A DNA stretch of 64,000 nt. Source: Colletotrichum lupini. Taxonomy: Eukaryota > Ascomycota > Sordariomycetes > Glomerellales > Glomerellaceae. Numbering within the stretch: position 1 is the first letter of the stretch; each line of letters opens with the position of its first letter. The notes below the pieces were generated by a model that was not told the origin of the DNA, searched no databases, and saw only the letters and a list, made by a program, of their open reading frames with translations. Made by a program: the position numbers and the translations under genes. The stretch spans positions 868,001 to 932,000 of the forward strand of contig NC_064678.1 in NCBI RefSeq assembly GCF_023278565.1, written 5' to 3'. Shown here piece after piece: positions 60,576 through 64,000 of the stretch.

Positions 60576-62139
60576 TCACAAGTCCTTCTCCAAAGCAAAG
60601 TCCAGCACCACCACTTTTCTTTCCTTTTCCTCGGTTCGTGTGTAAATCGAAACCACCTGCTGCGACCCAGATTCAAACGTCTCGACCTGCGGCTCTCCGG
60701 AGAACCCATCCGCTTGCCAAAGCGTGCGGTATTCCAGCGGGACCTCCTCATCCGCAGCCCCTGTCTGAGCCTGAGTGGGCAACCTGGCGCCGAGAACGGT
60801 GAGCTTATCGTCTCGATTCCCCGGAAGCGCAAAGACGACGGTCTTCTTGCCCGGCAAAGCAATGACATCCCCGCGCGCTCCAGTCCGCGTCGGCTGCAGG
60901 TCCGCGGGCAACGCGTGGCGGCTCCATCGCCCCTCTGGGCTGCGGTAATAGTGTATCCAGACTTCGTTTTCTCGGTTCAGGACGTGGAACCCGCCTTCGT
61001 CATCTGCCGCTTGCGCCTCCTGGTTTAGGATGCCGTTGTTCATTGGGATGTCGAAGACAATGAGTCCTTCGCTGTCCGGGTATACGGTCTCGCCTACTTC
61101 GAGGTTCGCTAGCCTTTCGCCCTTTGTGTTGTTGAATGTTTTTCCGCCGTCGTCGCTGTTCACATAGAATAGCTAAACCCAAAGTCAGTCGAGCTCTGCA
61201 CAAGACTCGTCCTCTGGTAGGATAGGTTCCACGCACATTGTGGTTGTTTTCTGGTCCATTCGGTCCAGCTTGGACAGTGTGCGTCCGCGCCTCTGGGTCA
61301 TCCACACCTTCGTACCATACAAAACCGCGATACGTGCCAGATACATGAATGCACCCGTTGGCATATGAGATGCCGTTGATGTACGGGTTGTTATTGACGC
61401 CGGTAAGGAATTGTCCGACATAGGAGTATGACTGGTCCTTGCTGCTGTACTTGAATAAGTGATCGGAGCCCGCTCCCGCACTGCATCTCGGTCAGTCTCA
61501 AGCTCGTTGCTGCACATAATTTCCATTTACATACATCCCAATGCGATAGCTCAGAAGAAGGTCATCGTCGATGCGGATGAAGCGTGGGTATGTCGTCTCC
61601 AAGAAGAGTTTCTCGACTCCCAACTGGCCTGTGCGTGTGTATCCCGGGAGCTGATTGTGAGTAGGACTGAAAAGTGAGGTCTTCCACTCGTGAGCTTCCG
61701 GCTTCGTCGCCACGCCTGGTATTGACATGCGGTAGCGCAGGCTGCACAAAGTCAGAGTCACCAGCCAAGCTCCATGCAATAGAAACGATCTCTGTGGGAC
61801 GGCTTACGGATCACAATGGTGGTCGAAGGAGACATGAATAGTGCCATCTCCAGCACAGACTCCTATCGAGATAGTGTTGTGCCCATCATCCGCCGTCTGC
61901 TCGTAGTCCTCAAACGTCAACATCTCCCAGCTGCCTAGTGAGTCGCGGATGGGTCGCCGGGCAAGGCTGACGAAAAGGACGCTGCTTGTTGCATCTTTGT
62001 GAGTGTAAAAGCAGGTATACTGCCATCCATTAAAGGTCGTTAAGGCATCTTGCTGGAAAGAGTTGGCGTTGATCCGATGCTCTCGCCGCGCATCCAGGGC
62101 CAACTCGGACTTGGCGAGGAACTTCAACTGAGATCCCAT
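60576..62139 (-). CDS. BNR_4-family beta-propeller protein, candidate polysaccharide lyase
   Basis: Five segments of the minus strand were tested and four exons join cleanly: 62139-61808, 61741-61535, 61480-61237 and 61172-60576, with introns of 66, 54 and 64 bp. The product is 459 residues. Family marks include NSFQQDALTTFNGWQY, the block DDGHNTISIGVCAGDGTIHVSFDHH, NGISYANGCIHVSGTYR, and NNHNLFYVNSDDGG, a typical BNR-type turn. The BNR_4 family (PF15892) is a seven-bladed propeller related to polysaccharide lyases acting on ulvan or on rhamnose-glucuronate linkages; which activity applies here is not readable. No signal peptide follows the ATG at 62139, so an intracellular protein is likely unless an upstream exon was missed. 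It is divergent from a sugar porter, which suggests import followed by cleavage. Confidence 0.75.
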
Positions 62140-62777
62140 GTCGCTTCTGAGAACCTTGCCAAGTGTATGCAAATTCAAAATTTTGGATGCCGTTCAGCAC
62201 ATGCAACACTACAGATCAAAGACTCGTATGAGGAAGTGCCCCCTCCATCACTTTCATAATCTATCACAGTGACGTACGCGGGGTCCCTCCGGTTAGGTTC
62301 GGGGGAAACTGAGCCGAGTGGAGGAGGATGGACGGTTCCCCGCGCGATGAATCGCCCGATGAGCCGATACGACTGTGAACCCCGGATCTTCCCCCGACCT
62401 CCGATGCGCCGATACAACGCCCCGCACTCCAATAAGCCATGGATGATGCCCGATTTGGACGAAAAAGAGGTTATTCAGCCATGGCATCCCCGCAATTGCG
62501 ATCTTTTCACAGCTTATTGCCCCGCGTTGGCAAACTCCAAGTCGATTTTGCCAACCAACCGATACCCGCGAACCAAGGAATAGAGCAAGAGGCCAAGAGA
62601 AAGGTTGACAGCCAAGCAATCAACGTGATAGCGAACAGCTCGTGGCGATGAAACCTGAACCAATATGAAGCAGTTGAGTTTTTTGATATCAATAGAGACG
62701 AAGTCCGTTCCTCGCAATCTCCGTTTGATCGCATGTGAGCAATGATAAGAACTCGAATTGTCTGGAGAATCGAAACG
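62140..62777. promoter_or_regulatory. Divergent intergenic region of the BNR_4 and MFS genes
   Basis: The 638 bp between two divergent start codons must hold both promoters. Frames here lack support. Co-regulation is inferred from the arrangement only; I did not identify a specific operator. Confidence 0.45.
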
Positions 62778-64000
62778 ATGGGCTGGAACTCCAGATTGAA
62801 GAATAGCGACAACCGTCAGGCCCTAGAGTCGACGACGCCTCTCAACACTAAGACAACATCGTGGCTAAAAGATCCCGGACTTCGCCCCCTCAATTTTGGT
62901 CTCTTCTTCCTTCTATTTGGTGATGTTGCTCATGGTTTCGACGGATCTTTGATCAACAACCTCCAACAGATTAACAAATGGCAAGATGGTCAGTCGCGCA
63001 TCACTTCTCTGAGTCCTCACGGCGTGCACTTTTCGACATGCTGACAGGAAAGAGGTCAGACTTTGACCACCCCCGAGCAAGTCTCCTAGGTGCCATGAGC
63101 GCATCGTACTGGATCGGGAACATCCTAGGAGTCATCCTCATTCCCCTTGTCGCAGATCGCCTCGGCCGACGCATCGCAATCGCCACGGGTTCCGGCCTTT
63201 GCATCGTAGGTGCAGCAATTTGCGCAGCGACGGTGAGCCACGGAGCCTTCATCGCTGGCCGAATTCTTCTTGGCATGGGAGGAGTCATGTGCTCTTCCGT
63301 TTCGACGGTCTTGATGACGGAGCTGGCGTACCCATCCCACCGGGCGACGGCGACGGCATTGAGCAGCACGACATACAGCGTTGGGGCCATCTTGGCCGCC
63401 TGGGTAGCCTTTGGAAGTTTCCGAATTTCGGATTCATGGTATGCTTTTACTCATCGGGGAAAATTTCCACACGAGGCCCGAGAAACATGTGCACTGACTG
63501 ATAGTTCTTTACCATCCCTAGGGCGTGGAGAACGCCGACACTGATTCAGGCGTTTCCATCGGCGATGGTGCTATGCGGACTCTTCTTCTTGCCGGAGTAA
63601 GTTTGCCAAGAATCTGTACTTGACTCGAAGCTGTAGCTGAGCCACAACTTCTAGATCGCCTCGATGGCTTTGCAGCAAGGGCAAGGAGCAGACAGCGCTT
63701 GATATCCTGACAAAGTACCACGGTGCAGGGGATGCCGACGATGCAGTCGTCCAGCACGAATACGCCGAGATCAAAGAGACTATCGAGGCGGAAATCACGC
63801 AGAACAAGAACCCCTTCCACCTCAAGGCTCTTTTCGCAACCCCAGGCAACCGGTGGCGATCGTTCATCATCATCTGGTGCGGGATATGCAAGCAGTGGTC
63901 CGGGAATGGGTTGGTATCATATTACCTGGGAAGGTCCGTCTCTACAAAATAGTTGACTTCTGTATTCTGAGAATGGAGCTAATATAGCATGATACATTTC
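62778..64000 (+). CDS. MFS sugar transporter, partial (runs off the window)
   Basis: Exons 62778-62988, 63048-63438, 63522-63596, 63655-63933 and the start of a fifth at 63988, with introns of 59, 83, 58 and 54 bp. The reading frame is kept across all joins, giving about 323 residues before the edge. Sugar-porter marks: GDVAHGFDGSLINNL in helix 1, then DRLGRR after helix 2, GRILLGMGG in helix 4, and LPESPRWL before the central loop. The central loop contains KYHGAGD..DAVVQHEYAEIKE, as in fungal lactose/hexose/quinate-type porters. The C-terminal half is outside. An alternative in-frame start is at 62742. Divergent from the BNR_4 gene; probable role is uptake of the sugar or oligosaccharide used by that pathway. 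Confidence 0.85.

Noticed and set aside
61804..62178. An N-terminal start for the BNR_4 protein at 62178
   Set aside because: The codon there is TTG; the first in-frame ATG is at 62139.

Overview
The window looks like nuclear DNA of a filamentous ascomycete (Pezizomycotina, probably Sordariomycetes; no species assigned). Its genes have short introns (49-122 bp) with GT..AG ends and CTAAC/CTGAC-like branch sites. They belong to families common in such fungi: MFS sugar porters, P450, MDR reductases, a 2EXR protein, a fungal F-box family and a BNR_4 protein. The repeats carry the signature of repeat-induced point mutation (RIP): CpA/TpG is almost erased and replaced by TpA while many CpG survive. 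Ordinary gene-bearing DNA therefore alternates with very AT-rich blocks.

Layout. 52-10127: a single-exon F-box-family gene on the minus strand, cut by an 8.4-kb RIP-mutated Ty1/Copia element (441-8860) and further broken by four stops and a frameshift. 10.2-29 kb: MFS sugar porter (12862-14740), atypical protein kinase (15973-16788), about 6 kb with no recognisable gene, a 2EXR protein (22852-23637), a possible small protein (24567-24881) and a four-exon PlsC acyltransferase (27493-28945). 30001-43209: a 13.2-kb nest of transposons bounded by 53-bp inverted repeats and a TA duplication. Inside it are a Ty3/Gypsy element, two solo LTRs of another family, two copies of an unclassified element with long variable target duplications, and a hAT-like MITE. 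Removing the insertions leaves a DNA transposon of about 2.3 kb. 43577-50428: a second Copia copy with 205-bp LTRs and a perfect GAGAT duplication. 50.5-58 kb: two MDR-type reductases, an intron-containing tRNA-Arg(UCG), a cytochrome P450 and a single-pass membrane protein. 59.4-60.2 kb: an orphan AT-rich island. 60576-64000: a BNR_4 beta-propeller gene divergently paired with an MFS sugar porter that runs off the window.

How the parts fit. The BNR_4/MFS pair shares a 638-bp divergent intergenic region and reads like a small sugar-utilisation module. The two reductases and the P450 could be part of an oxidative/secondary-metabolism locus, but no backbone synthase is present. The most informative feature is the transposon stratigraphy. 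Within the same families, copies longer than about 1 kb are RIP-mutated while isolated copies of about 0.4-0.5 kb are not, and nested target duplications give a relative insertion order. All coordinates and exon joins were read by eye; family names rest on motifs, not on searches.
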